Made by a program: the position numbers and the translations under genes
Notes under the pieces: generated by a model
What the model was told of the DNA's origin: nothing
Seen by the model: only the letters and a program-made list of their open reading frames with translations
Databases searched by the model: none
Assembly (NCBI RefSeq): GCF_007828835.1
Contig: NZ_VIVL01000010.1
Coordinates: 1-64,000 of the forward strand
DNA: 64,000 nt
DNA from: Variovorax beijingensis
GTDB lineage: Bacteria > Pseudomonadota > Gammaproteobacteria > Burkholderiales > Burkholderiaceae_C
Reading direction: 5' to 3'
Part shown: piece after piece, positions 42,395 to 50,476 of the stretch
How positions within the stretch are numbered: the first letter of the stretch is position 1
Layout of the letters: each line of letters opens with the position of its first letter

Positions 42395-43366
42395 TCATTG
42401 CTTGGGGATGTGTGCATCGTTCACCACGGCGGTCCACCGCTTGAGTTCGGTGGCCACCATCGCGGTCATTTCCTCGGGCGTGCTGCCGCGCGCTTCGCCG
42501 CCCATTTCCTCGAGCCGCGCACGCACGGCCGGCGCCTGCAGGGCCTTGAGCGTTTCGGCGCGCAGGCGGTCGACGACCGGGCGCGGCGTGCCCGCGGGCG
42601 CCATGAAGCCAGCCCAGGAGCGTACGTCGTAGCCGGGCACGCCCTGCTCGGCCACGGTCGGCAGCTCGGGCATCTGGCTCCAGCGCTGCGCGCCGGTGGT
42701 GGCCAGCGCACGGAGCTTGCCGGCCTTGATGTTGGCGAGCACGGCCGTGGGCGGCGCGATGATCATCGGCACCTCGCCGCCGAGCAGCGCCGCCACCGAG
42801 GCCGCATCGCCGCGGTAGGGAATGTGCAGCAGCTCGACGTTCGCGCTCTTCACCAGCAGCTCGCCCGCAAGATGATGCGTGGAGCCGATGCCGGCCGAGC
42901 CGTACGATACGCCCCGTGCATCGGCACGCGCCGCGGCAAGTATCTCGGCAAGTCCGCGATAGGGCGAATCGGCCCGCACCACCAGGAGGAACGGAAAGTA
43001 GGTGATCGTCGAAACCATCTGGAAGTCCGCCACCGTCTGGTAGCTGAGCTTGTTGTAGAGCGCGCCGGCCACCGCATGGCCACCCGTGGCCAGCAGCAGC
43101 GTGTATCCGTCGGGCTTGGCACGCGCCACTGTGCCCGAGGCAATGGTGCCGCCCGCGCCGGTCTGGGCCTCGACCACGAAGGGCTGGCCCAACCCCTTGG
43201 ACATCTCGGTGCTGACCACGCGCGCGATGGTGTCGGCGTTGCCGCCGGCCGCAAAGCCCTGGTAGATCTTGATCGGCTTGTCCGGAAAGCCCTGGGCCAG
43301 GCCGTGGAAGGGTGCCGCGCAGGCCAGGGCCAGGCCTGCGGCAACGAGCGATCGTCTGTGCCACAT
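42395..43366 (-). CDS. Bug-family (TctC-like) periplasmic substrate-binding protein
   Basis: This 323-residue receptor has an N-terminal signal peptide (RRSLVAAGLALACA, cleaved near GLAQG) and the Bug signatures IKIYQGFAAGGNADTIAR and SGTVARAKPDGYTLLL. GGAGACAAGAACC precedes the ATG at 43366. It sits between the FAH-family hydrolase and the DUF1185 gene, so it probably delivers the acid degraded by this operon. No TTT membrane components are nearby. Confidence 0.9.
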   Translation of the reverse strand: MWHRRSLVAAGLALACAAPFHGLAQGFPDKPIKIYQGFAAGGNADTIARVVSTEMSKGLGQPFVVEAQTGAGGTIASGTVARAKPDGYTLLLATGGHAVAGALYNKLSYQTVADFQMVSTITYFPFLLVVRADSPYRGLAEILAAARADARGVSYGSAGIGSTHHLAGELLVKSANVELLHIPYRGDAASVAALLGGEVPMIIAPPTAVLANIKAGKLRALATTGAQRWSQMPELPTVAEQGVPGYDVRSWAGFMAPAGTPRPVVDRLRAETLKALQAPAVRARLEEMGGEARGSTPEEMTAMVATELKRWTAVVNDAHIPKQ

Positions 43367-43435
43367 GGTTCTTGTCTCCAATGTTGTGGAATGAAGGCCG
43401 CGGCTTGTGCCGCCGCGGTCCGGGTCCGGGAGGCC

Positions 43436-44299
43436 TCAGTCCTGCTGGACGATGGGATTGCGCAGCACGCCGATGCCTTCGATCTCGACTTCGCACACGT
43501 CGCCCGGCTTCATGAAGCGCGGCGGCTTCTTGCTCCAGCCCACGCCGGCCGGCGTGCCGGTGGCGATCACGTCGCCGGGCACGAGCGTGAAGATGGTCGA
43601 CGCGTAGCTGATGAGCTTCGGAATGCTGAAGATCATGTGGCCCGTGTGGCTGCTCTGCACCACTTCGCCGTTGAGCCGGGTCTCGAGTTTCAACGCACGG
43701 CCGGGCGCGATCTCGTCGGCCGTCACCATCCAGGGGCCGAAGCCGCCGGTCGACTCGAAGTTCTTGCCCGAAGCGATCTGCTTGGCATGGAACTGCCACT
43801 CGCGCACGCTGCCGTCGTTGTAGCAGGCGTAGCCCGCCACATGGTCGAAGGCGTCGGCCTCGGCGATGTTGCGCCCGCCCTTGCCGATGATGACGGCGAG
43901 CTCGCCTTCCCAGTCGAGCGATTCGGACACGTGCGGCCGCACGATCGGCTGGTTGTGCGCACATTGCGAACGCCACACGCGCAGGAAGATCGGCGGCTGC
44001 TCGGAGAGTTCGCGCTGCATGCCGGCCGCCAGCACCTCCTGGTGGTGGTCCATGTAGTTGCGCACCGCGCACACGATCTTCTCGGGCTTGGGGATCGGTG
44101 GAAGAAAGGTGATGTCGGCCAGCCTGGCCGCGATCGGCAGTCCTTCGACATGCTGCGCCGCCTGCAGGTACTCGCCCGATGCGATGTAGTCGACCAGGCC
44201 TGCATGCTGCGGGCGCGCCTTGCCGAGATCGACCACGCCGTCGCCGACGACGGCGCCCCAGGTTTCGCGGCCTTGATGGACAAATGACAAAAGCTTCAT
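43436..44299 (-). CDS. fumarylacetoacetate hydrolase family protein
   Basis: This 287-residue protein has the FAH family core: IVCAVRNYMDHHQE, the metal-site region LDWEGELAVIIGKGGRNI, and GDVIATGTPAGVGW. The family hydrolyses or tautomerises C-C bonds in acylpyruvate-type products of ring fission. It lies between the VOC dioxygenase gene and the Bug gene, suggesting it acts after an extradiol-type cleavage. Confidence 0.92.
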   Translation of the reverse strand: MKLLSFVHQGRETWGAVVGDGVVDLGKARPQHAGLVDYIASGEYLQAAQHVEGLPIAARLADITFLPPIPKPEKIVCAVRNYMDHHQEVLAAGMQRELSEQPPIFLRVWRSQCAHNQPIVRPHVSESLDWEGELAVIIGKGGRNIAEADAFDHVAGYACYNDGSVREWQFHAKQIASGKNFESTGGFGPWMVTADEIAPGRALKLETRLNGEVVQSSHTGHMIFSIPKLISYASTIFTLVPGDVIATGTPAGVGWSKKPPRFMKPGDVCEVEIEGIGVLRNPIVQQD

Positions 44300-44343
44300 G
44301 GGAACTCCGGTTGAAATGTGCGGGTGGGTGAAAGGCGCGTGCG

Positions 44344-44895
44344 TCAGGGCGCGGCCGGCGAACGCGACTCGAACTGCGCCTGCCACTGCGCGAGCGGCAT
44401 GAAGCTCGGGTCCTTGCGGCAGGCCTCCTCGGTCTCGCGCATGAGCGTTTCGTCGTCCTTCGACAGGTCCAGCGGATCGCCATGCGGCTGCGCGATGTAG
44501 AACGGCGTGTCGACGTAGATCTCCACCGTGTTGCCCTCCGGATCGAGCATGTAGACCGAGAGCGCATTGCCGTGGTTGAGGCCGCGGATATTGGTGGCAC
44601 CGCGCGCCTCGGCGCGCGCCGAAATGTCGCGCAGGTGCTGGATGCTCGGCACCACGAACGAGATCTGCATCACGGTGCTGAACGTCGCCTCCGGCGGCCG
44701 GCCCGAGGCCAGCACCAGCTGGTGGTGCTGGTCCGGGCTGGCGCTCGTGAACACCAGCTGGTTCCTGAAGGTGCGGCCCACGCCGCGGTCGGTGACCGTG
44801 AGGTCGAAGGTCTCGGTATAAAAAGCCACCATCCGCTCCAGGTCGGTGACGAAGATGCCGAAATGCGAAGGCGTGGGTCGTGCGACCTTGAGCAT
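44344..44895 (-). CDS. VOC-family extradiol dioxygenase-like protein
   Basis: This 183-residue protein has the extradiol/VOC fold, with a metal ligand His in TPSHFGIFVTD, a second His in DQHHQLVL, and a Glu in GNTVEIYVD. These could bind Fe(II) for cleavage of a catechol-like ring. The C-terminal 45 residues extend beyond the usual single VOC module. It starts just upstream of the FAH gene on the same strand and lies 34 bp from the end of the GntR gene. Substrate is unknown. Confidence 0.85.
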   Translation of the reverse strand: MLKVARPTPSHFGIFVTDLERMVAFYTETFDLTVTDRGVGRTFRNQLVFTSASPDQHHQLVLASGRPPEATFSTVMQISFVVPSIQHLRDISARAEARGATNIRGLNHGNALSVYMLDPEGNTVEIYVDTPFYIAQPHGDPLDLSKDDETLMRETEEACRKDPSFMPLAQWQAQFESRSPAAP

Positions 44896-44928
44896 GCTGT
44901 CTGTCTCCGGTGACGGGGCCTTGCACCC

Positions 44929-45627
44929 CTAGGATTGCGCGGCCTGGGCCGCCTTGAGTGCGGCGACCACGTTGCGCTGTGTGCTCAGGATGTGTTCCTC
45001 GAGCAGCGCGCAGGCCGTGTCCGCATCGCGGCGCAAGGCGGCGTCCATGATCTTCCTGTGCTCGTTCGACTTGCGGCGCGCGGTCTTCCGGTGGCGCGCG
45101 GAAAACCGCCGGTAGCGCTCGGCCTGGTCGAACAGGCTCGCGCCCCAGACGCGCTGGCGCAGCGAAGGGCAGGCGGCCAGCAGCGAGAGATGGAAGGCGC
45201 GGTGCAGCTGCGACCAGTCGTTGTCGAGAATGACCGGGCCGTCGCTCAGGCGCGACTCGACCTTCTCGAGCCGGTGGAACGCCGCCAGGATGTCGGCCTC
45301 CCAGGCGTCGTCGCCGTGGGCAATGGCCTCGCGCAGCGCGGGCACATCGAGCATCACGCGCATGCGCGTGATGTCGGCCAGATCCTCTTCGGAGATCGGC
45401 GCCACACGGAAGCCGCGGCGCTCGTCGGCGCGAACGAGCCCTTCCTGCGCCAGGCGGCTCAGCGCCTCGCGCAGCGGGCTGCTCGAATAGCCGTAGGCGG
45501 CCTGCAGTTCGTCGAGCTTGAGCTTGGCGCCGGCTTCGAAGGTGCCGGCCAGGACGTCCTGCCGCAAACGGGCGAAGGCCTGCTCGGCCAGCGGCGGCTC
45601 ATTGGCGATGACTTCATATTTGTGCAT
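44929..45627 (-). CDS. GntR-family transcriptional regulator (FadR/FCD type)
   Basis: This 232-residue regulator has an N-terminal winged helix (LKLDELQAAYGYSSSPLREALSRL at about 35-58; pattern seen) and a C-terminal FCD ligand domain with HRAFHLSLL and HRKIMDAAL, where metal-binding His residues occur. The start is uncertain: ATG 45627 is chosen, but ATG 45645 adds six residues and begins inside the palindrome at 45637. It is the first gene of the leftward catabolic operon and divergent from the FMN reductase gene. Confidence 0.88.
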   Translation of the reverse strand: MHKYEVIANEPPLAEQAFARLRQDVLAGTFEAGAKLKLDELQAAYGYSSSPLREALSRLAQEGLVRADERRGFRVAPISEEDLADITRMRVMLDVPALREAIAHGDDAWEADILAAFHRLEKVESRLSDGPVILDNDWSQLHRAFHLSLLAACPSLRQRVWGASLFDQAERYRRFSARHRKTARRKSNEHRKIMDAALRRDADTACALLEEHILSTQRNVVAALKAAQAAQS

Positions 45628-45636
45628 GGAGTTGAT

Positions 45637-45648
45637 TTTATGCATAAA
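45637..45648. promoter_or_regulatory. palindrome TTTATGCATAAA, candidate GntR operator
   Basis: A perfect 12-bp palindrome lies in the AT-rich gap between the GntR gene and the divergent FMN reductase gene. GntR/FCD regulators bind short palindromes of this type. The longer GntR start codon falls inside it. Confidence 0.45.
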
Positions 45649-45676
45649 CTTTGAATTTTGGAAACAAGGGATCACC

Positions 45677-46261
45677 ATGACACGCAGCACCCCCATCACT
45701 GGCATCCGCCTGCTAGGCATTTCCGGGAGCATCCGGCGCGACTCTCACTGCACCGCGGTGCTGCGCAGCCTGCAGCCGTTGCTGCCTGCGTCGGCAGCCA
45801 TCGAGCTCTTTGCGCTGAACGATATTCCGCTCTACAACGCCGACCTGGACGGCGATGCGCCGCCCCCGGCCGTGGCACGGCTCAAGGCTGCGATTGCAGA
45901 GGCTGACGGCGTGGTGCTGTGCTCGCCGGAATACAACTACGGCATGCCCGGGGTGCTGAAGAATGCGATTGATTGGGCATCGCGGCCCGGCTTCGCCTCG
46001 CCGCTCAAGGGCAAGCCCGTGCTGATCGCGACCGCATCGCCGGGCACCGCAGGCGGCGTGCGCGCGCAGGCGCAGATCCGCGACGCCCTGGCCGCCACGC
46101 TGGCGCGGCCCGTGGTGCGGCAGCACGTCGCCATTGCGAACGTCGCCACGCGCATCCACGACGGCCGGCTGGATGACGAATCCACACTCGACTTCCTGCG
46201 AGTGGCGCTCGCCGATCTGCTTCAGGAGATTGAATTGCTGGACGGCGCCGCGTCCCGCTAG
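45677..46261 (+). CDS. NADPH-dependent FMN reductase
   Basis: This 194-residue flavodoxin-like protein has the N-terminal phosphate-binding loop GISGSIRRDSHC and the isoalloxazine motif SPEYNYGMPGVLKNAIDW. It should reduce FMN or quinones with NAD(P)H. It is divergent from the GntR-led operon and could supply reduced flavin, though no monooxygenase is evident in that operon. A longer opening (from 45518) antisense to the GntR gene is not real. Confidence 0.9.
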   Translation: MTRSTPITGIRLLGISGSIRRDSHCTAVLRSLQPLLPASAAIELFALNDIPLYNADLDGDAPPPAVARLKAAIAEADGVVLCSPEYNYGMPGVLKNAIDWASRPGFASPLKGKPVLIATASPGTAGGVRAQAQIRDALAATLARPVVRQHVAIANVATRIHDGRLDDESTLDFLRVALADLLQEIELLDGAASR

Positions 46262-46277
46262 ACGGACTGCCTCGGAG

Positions 46278-47291
46278 CTACCTGCGCACCTTGTCGATCT
46301 CCGACATCAGTTCCTTGACCGTGGCCTCGCCCACTGATGCGGAATATTTGTCGATCACCGGCTTCACCTTGGCGCGCAGTTTCGCCATTTCTTCCGGCGG
46401 CAGTTCCGAGACGGTCATGCCGGCTTTCCTGAGCGCCTCGAGCGCGCTGTCTGCGGCGCTGCGCGAGGCCGCGCGCTGGAACACGGTCGAATCCTTGGCG
46501 GCCTCGGTGAGGATCTGCCGCTCGTCAGCGCTCATGCCGTCCCAGGTCTTCTTGCTGACCAGGAGCGCCTGCGGGTTGTAGACGTGCCGCGTCTGGGTGA
46601 TGTACTTCTGTACCTCGGCAAACTTGGAGGCAAGGATGGTGGTGTTCGGGTTCTCCTGACCGTCGACCGCCTTCTGGTCGAGCGCCGGATAGAGCTCGGG
46701 GAACGGCAGCGGCGTGGGGTTGGCGCCCAGCGCGCTGAACAGGTCGACGTAGATCGGCGATTGAATGACGCGGATCTTCAGCCCCGCGATGTCGTCCGCC
46801 TTCTCGATGGGCCGCTTGCTGTTGGTGAGATTGCGAAAGCCCAGGTCCCAGTAGCCAAGCCCGTGCAGGCCCTTGTCATCGAGCCTGGCCATCAGCTTCT
46901 GGCCGAAGGGCCCGTCGGTGACCGCATCGGCCTCCTTGCCGCTGTTGAAGAGGAACGGAAAGTCGAAGACCGCGAACTCCTTGACCTGCGCCGAAAGGAT
47001 GCCGGCGTTGAGCACCGTGAGCTCGACCGTTCCGCCCTGCAGCGCCGACACGGTCTGCAGGTCGCCGCCGAGCGTGCCGCCCGCAAACAGCTTGACCGTG
47101 ATCTTGCCGCCGGACTTGGCCGCGACGATGTCGGCGAACTTCTGCGCGCCCTGCGCCTGCGGATGGCCGGTCTGGTTCTGGAACGCGAACTTGAGCGTGC
47201 GTTCCTTGACCTGCGCACCGGCACCGGCCGCCGCCAATGCGGCGAATGCCGCGATGGCCACCGCCAGCCATTTCCGCTTCGAGCTTTTCAT
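46278..47291 (-). CDS. TRAP transporter solute-binding protein (DctP family)
   Basis: This 337-residue periplasmic receptor has a signal peptide (about 1-26, ending GAGAQ) and the DctP features IEKADDIAGLKIRVIQSPIYV and KAVDGQENPNTTILASK. The conserved Arg that binds the carboxylate of the solute lies in LKIRV. GGAGACCCCC precedes the ATG. It follows aroQ; no DctQ/DctM membrane genes are in the window. A similar receptor gene lies at 47797. Confidence 0.92.
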   Translation of the reverse strand: MKSSKRKWLAVAIAAFAALAAAGAGAQVKERTLKFAFQNQTGHPQAQGAQKFADIVAAKSGGKITVKLFAGGTLGGDLQTVSALQGGTVELTVLNAGILSAQVKEFAVFDFPFLFNSGKEADAVTDGPFGQKLMARLDDKGLHGLGYWDLGFRNLTNSKRPIEKADDIAGLKIRVIQSPIYVDLFSALGANPTPLPFPELYPALDQKAVDGQENPNTTILASKFAEVQKYITQTRHVYNPQALLVSKKTWDGMSADERQILTEAAKDSTVFQRAASRSAADSALEALRKAGMTVSELPPEEMAKLRAKVKPVIDKYSASVGEATVKELMSEIDKVRR

Positions 47292-47331
47292 GGGGGTCTC
47301 CTTCCCTTCGTATGTTCCGCCGGGGCTCTCT

Positions 47332-47781
47332 TCAGGCACCGGCCGATCGCATTTCCTGCATCTCGACCAGCGCGCGCAGCGCGGCCAGGTACGACTGCGG
47401 CCCCAGGCCCTGGATCGTGCCCTTGACGGCCGGCGAGATGATCGAGTGCGCGCGCCAAGCCTCGCGCGCCGCAATGTTCGACATGTGCACCTCGATGGTC
47501 GGAAACGGCATGGCCTTGATCGCGTCATGCAGCGGAACGCCATGTTGCGTGAGGCCGGCCGGATTGACCAGCGCACCCTGCGCATCATCGATGTGCGCGT
47601 GCAGGAAGTCCACCAGCACGCCTTCGTGGTTCGACTGGATCGTCTCCAGCGTGGCGCCGAGCTCGTCCGCGAGCTTGTGCAGCATGGCGTCGATCTCTGC
47701 CAGCGTGGTGGTGCCGTAGATGTGGGGTTCGCGGCGGCCGAACAGGTTGAGGTTGGGACCGTGCAGGACGAGGATCTTCAT
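47332..47781 (-). CDS. aroQ: type II 3-dehydroquinate dehydratase
   Basis: This 149-residue protein matches the type II dehydroquinase: the lid loop NLNLFGRREPHIYG with Arg and Tyr, the PAG(L)TQH segment, and the catalytic His/Asn region EVHMSNIA. It interconverts 3-dehydroquinate and 3-dehydroshikimate. The enzyme serves either aromatic biosynthesis or quinate breakdown; here its place between two TRAP receptors, opposite an IclR gene, favours a catabolic role in quinate or shikimate use. That role is inference. Confidence 0.92.
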   Translation of the reverse strand: MKILVLHGPNLNLFGRREPHIYGTTTLAEIDAMLHKLADELGATLETIQSNHEGVLVDFLHAHIDDAQGALVNPAGLTQHGVPLHDAIKAMPFPTIEVHMSNIAAREAWRAHSIISPAVKGTIQGLGPQSYLAALRALVEMQEMRSAGA

Positions 47782-47796
47782 TGCGTGGCTTCTTTC

Positions 47797-48804
47797 CTAT
47801 TTGCGGACGCGCACGAGTTCGTCGTTGTAGAGCTTGACGATGGCGGGGTCGTAGCTGGCGGAGAAGCGCTCGATGACGGGCCTGGCGATCTGCCGCATGC
47901 GGGCCTGCTCGGCCGGCGCAAGCTCGTTAAACTGCGCGCCCTTGGCCTGGAGCTCGCCCACGGCGCGCTGCGCGGCGGCGCGGCTCACCTGTCGCTGGTA
48001 GCCCCGGGCCTCGTCTGCAGCCTCGCGCATCATCTTCTGCTCCGCGGGATTGAGCGAATCCCAGAACTTCTTGCTGACCAGCACGATGTTGGCCGCATAC
48101 ACATGGTTGGTGGCGCTCACGAACTTCTGCACCTCGAAGAACTTGTTCGAAAGAATCACCGAATACGGGTTCTCCTGGCCGTCGACCGCCTTCGATTCGA
48201 GCGCACCATAGAGCTCCGCGAAGGGCATCGGCACCGGGTTGGCCTTGAAGGACTTGAAGGTCTCAAGGAATACCGGGTTGGGAATCACGCGGATCTTCAG
48301 GCCCTCCAGGTCTTCGGGCCGGGTGATCGGGCGCTTGCTGTTGGTGACGTTGCGAAAGCCCAGGTCCCAATAGCCCAGCGCGATCAGGCCCTTCTCCGGC
48401 AGCTTCGCAACGAGCGCCTGCCCGAGCGGACCGTCGAGCAGCGCATCGGCCTGCGCGAAGTTGCCGACCGCGAACGGAAAGTCGAGCAGGCCGAACTCCT
48501 TCACGATGCCCGCGAGCGAAGTGGTGGCCGGCGCCGACATCTGCTGCACGCCGCCTTGCAGCGCCGACTGCTGCTGCATCTCGTTGCCCAGCTGCGAGGC
48601 CGGGTACTCCTGCACCTTCATCCGGCCGCCGCTCCGGGCCGCCAGCAGTTCGGCAAAACGCTTCACGCCAAAGCTCACCGGATGGTCGGCGTTGTTGAGG
48701 TGGCCGAAGCGGATGACGCGTTCCTGCGCCTCCTGCGCGAGCGCCGGAACGGCTAACGCGAGGGCCAGGCCGGCGGCCGCCAGCGAGCGATGAAGCTTTC
48801 TCAA
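47797..48804 (-). CDS. TRAP transporter solute-binding protein (DctP family)
   Basis: This 335-residue receptor has a signal peptide (about 1-23, ending PALAQ) and the DctP features ITRPEDLEGLKIRVIPNPVFL and ESKAVDGQENPYSVIL. It is a clear paralogue of the receptor at 46278 and starts the leftward DctP-aroQ-DctP unit. It is divergent from the IclR gene across a palindrome-bearing spacer. The solute is unknown; quinate-type acids are a guess from aroQ. Confidence 0.92.
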   Translation of the reverse strand: MRKLHRSLAAAGLALALAVPALAQEAQERVIRFGHLNNADHPVSFGVKRFAELLAARSGGRMKVQEYPASQLGNEMQQQSALQGGVQQMSAPATTSLAGIVKEFGLLDFPFAVGNFAQADALLDGPLGQALVAKLPEKGLIALGYWDLGFRNVTNSKRPITRPEDLEGLKIRVIPNPVFLETFKSFKANPVPMPFAELYGALESKAVDGQENPYSVILSNKFFEVQKFVSATNHVYAANIVLVSKKFWDSLNPAEQKMMREAADEARGYQRQVSRAAAQRAVGELQAKGAQFNELAPAEQARMRQIARPVIERFSASYDPAIVKLYNDELVRVRK

Positions 48805-48846
48805 GATGGTTCTCCAGCAAGTGATGCGGCGCGATCTTAGGATCTA

Positions 48847-48865
48847 AGTGGAAATCTTTTCCACT
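48847..48865. promoter_or_regulatory. palindrome AGTGGAAA-TCT-TTTCCACT, candidate IclR operator
   Basis: A perfect 8-bp-arm inverted repeat lies between the DctP and IclR genes. Directly before it is another repeat (CTTAG-GAT-CTAAG, 48836-48848), and after it AGTG-AAAA-CACT. IclR regulators bind palindromes of about 14-20 bp in such divergent gaps, so control of both genes is inferred. Confidence 0.5.
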
Positions 48866-48922
48866 AGTGAAAACACTTGGCAAAAGAGCTAGCATTGCAC
48901 CTGCCCCACCTTTCCGAACGAC

Positions 48923-49705
48923 ATGAGCGCCATCCTCGAACGCAGCTTCAAGGTCCTTGAACACCTGGCCGGCCATCCCGAAGGCCGCGCGCTTTCCGCG
49001 CTCTCCGCCGAGCTGGAAATGCCGCTGAGCGCCACCCACCGCCTGCTGGGCGAACTGATCCGCTGCGGCTACGTGCGGCAGGACCAGAGCCACGGCGACT
49101 ACATGCTCACGATCAAGCTGGTGTCGCTGGGCCTGAGCTTCCTGAGCAACAGCGGCATCGTCGACGTGGCGCAGCCGCTGCTCGACCGGCTCGCGGCCGA
49201 ATCGGGCGAGCTGGTGCGGCTGGCGGTGGTCGACGGCGACGAGCTGACCTTCGTCGCCAAGGCGCAGGGCGCAATGCGCGGCCTGCGCTACGACCCCGAC
49301 ATGGGCCTCTCGGTCAATCTCTCCTGCAGTTCCGCGGGCCACGCGTGGCTGTCGACCATGACGGACGAACAGGCGCTGCAGCTGGTCGCCAGGCAAGGCT
49401 TCGGCAAGCCCGAGGACTACGGCCCGAAGGCGCCGACCACCGTCAAGGCGCTGCTGGCGTACCTGCGCGCGGCCCGCAAGCGCGGCTTCGCAATGATCAA
49501 CGAGGTGTTCGCGCCCGCCATGACGGCCATGGCCGCCCCCGTGCGCAGCGGCAACGGCGCGGTGATCGGCGTCATCACCATCGCCGGGCCGCTGGTGCGG
49601 CTGACCGAAGAACGCATGCTCGCGCTGGGCCCGGCGCTGCTGGCCACGGCCGAGGACGTGGCGCACGCGAGCGGCGCGTCTGCCCTCTTCAAGCGGCGCG
49701 CCTGA
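48923..49705 (+). CDS. IclR-family transcriptional regulator
   Basis: This 260-residue regulator has the IclR HTH (LSALSAELEMPLSATHRLLGEL at about 21-42; seen) and the effector domain with GLSVNLSCSSAGHAWL and the closing AAPVRSGNGAVIGVITIAGP. It is divergent from the DctP-aroQ-DctP unit and likely senses the transported acid or its product. Confidence 0.92.
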   Translation: MSAILERSFKVLEHLAGHPEGRALSALSAELEMPLSATHRLLGELIRCGYVRQDQSHGDYMLTIKLVSLGLSFLSNSGIVDVAQPLLDRLAAESGELVRLAVVDGDELTFVAKAQGAMRGLRYDPDMGLSVNLSCSSAGHAWLSTMTDEQALQLVARQGFGKPEDYGPKAPTTVKALLAYLRAARKRGFAMINEVFAPAMTAMAAPVRSGNGAVIGVITIAGPLVRLTEERMLALGPALLATAEDVAHASGASALFKRRA

Positions 49706-49732
49706 CCGGGCGCCTCGGGAAACGGCCGCTCT

Positions 49733-50437
49733 TCAGAACGCCAGCCGGGGCGCCTCTTTCCGCAACAGCGCGCTCGCGGCCGGCGGCTCCCAGATCTCGG
49801 CCAATGCCCGGGACAGCGCATCCAGCAGCTGCCGCACATCGTTGGCGGCATCCGCGTGCAAGGCCTCGGCCACGATGAGGACGCGGGAGGTTTCATCGCG
49901 CACGGCGGAACGCGCGCTCTGGCGATGGGTCCAGCGCCGGGCGTGCGCGCAGCCCGCGGCATCCGCAAAGACGACTTCGCCGCGATCGGGCGTTTCGGTT
50001 TCGCCCGAGAACGCGAGGTAGCTTTCGGTGCCGTCGGCGCATCGCACCTGCAGCCCCTCGGCCACCTTCGACAGGTCGAACACCGCGATCGGAATCGCGA
50101 AGGCCAGCGACAGTGCATTGCAAAGATCGACGAGCGGATGGATCGGCGGCAGCGCGCCTTCTTTCCGGAACCGGCGCAGCAGCGATTCGGAGGCGCACCG
50201 GTATTGCGTGGGCTTGAGGCCCATGCGTGCGAAGGTGCGGCGCCAGGCCTGGATCTCCGGAAGATCGGCTTCCGAGCCGACGGCTTCGAGCCGTGCGCGC
50301 GCCACGCCGTGGTAGTGCGCCACCTGCGCCTGCACCGAGCCGTTCCGGTGGATGCCCTGGGCCAGCAGGACGCCGGGCACCAGTTCGGGATGGCGCTGCC
50401 AGATTTCCGGCGAATGAGAGAAGAAGAAAGAATGCAT
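49733..50437 (-). CDS. B3/B4 domain protein (PheT-like editing-domain fold)
   Basis: This 234-residue protein has the free-standing B3/B4 domain found in the phenylalanyl-tRNA synthetase beta chain. Typical pieces are the WRRTFARMGLKPTQYRCASESLLRR helix-turn region and LPPIHPLVDLCNALSLAFAIPIAV. Such stand-alone proteins may edit mischarged tRNA, but a function is not proven. It lies 39 bp downstream of the AraC gene on the same strand. Confidence 0.85.
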   Translation of the reverse strand: MHSFFFSHSPEIWQRHPELVPGVLLAQGIHRNGSVQAQVAHYHGVARARLEAVGSEADLPEIQAWRRTFARMGLKPTQYRCASESLLRRFRKEGALPPIHPLVDLCNALSLAFAIPIAVFDLSKVAEGLQVRCADGTESYLAFSGETETPDRGEVVFADAAGCAHARRWTHRQSARSAVRDETSRVLIVAEALHADAANDVRQLLDALSRALAEIWEPPAASALLRKEAPRLAF

Positions 50438-50476
50438 GGCGCAGTGTGTCGCCGGCGCGGTGGCCTGTCTTGAACG

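Noticed and set aside
42338..44600. Long open frames on both strands antisense or out of frame to the Bug, FAH and VOC genes
   Set aside because: They overlap genes with firm family motifs and encode Arg/Ala/His-rich sequence without domains.
46873..48756. 627-codon open frame on the plus strand
   Set aside because: It runs antisense across a TRAP receptor, aroQ and a second TRAP receptor, all well supported on the minus strand.
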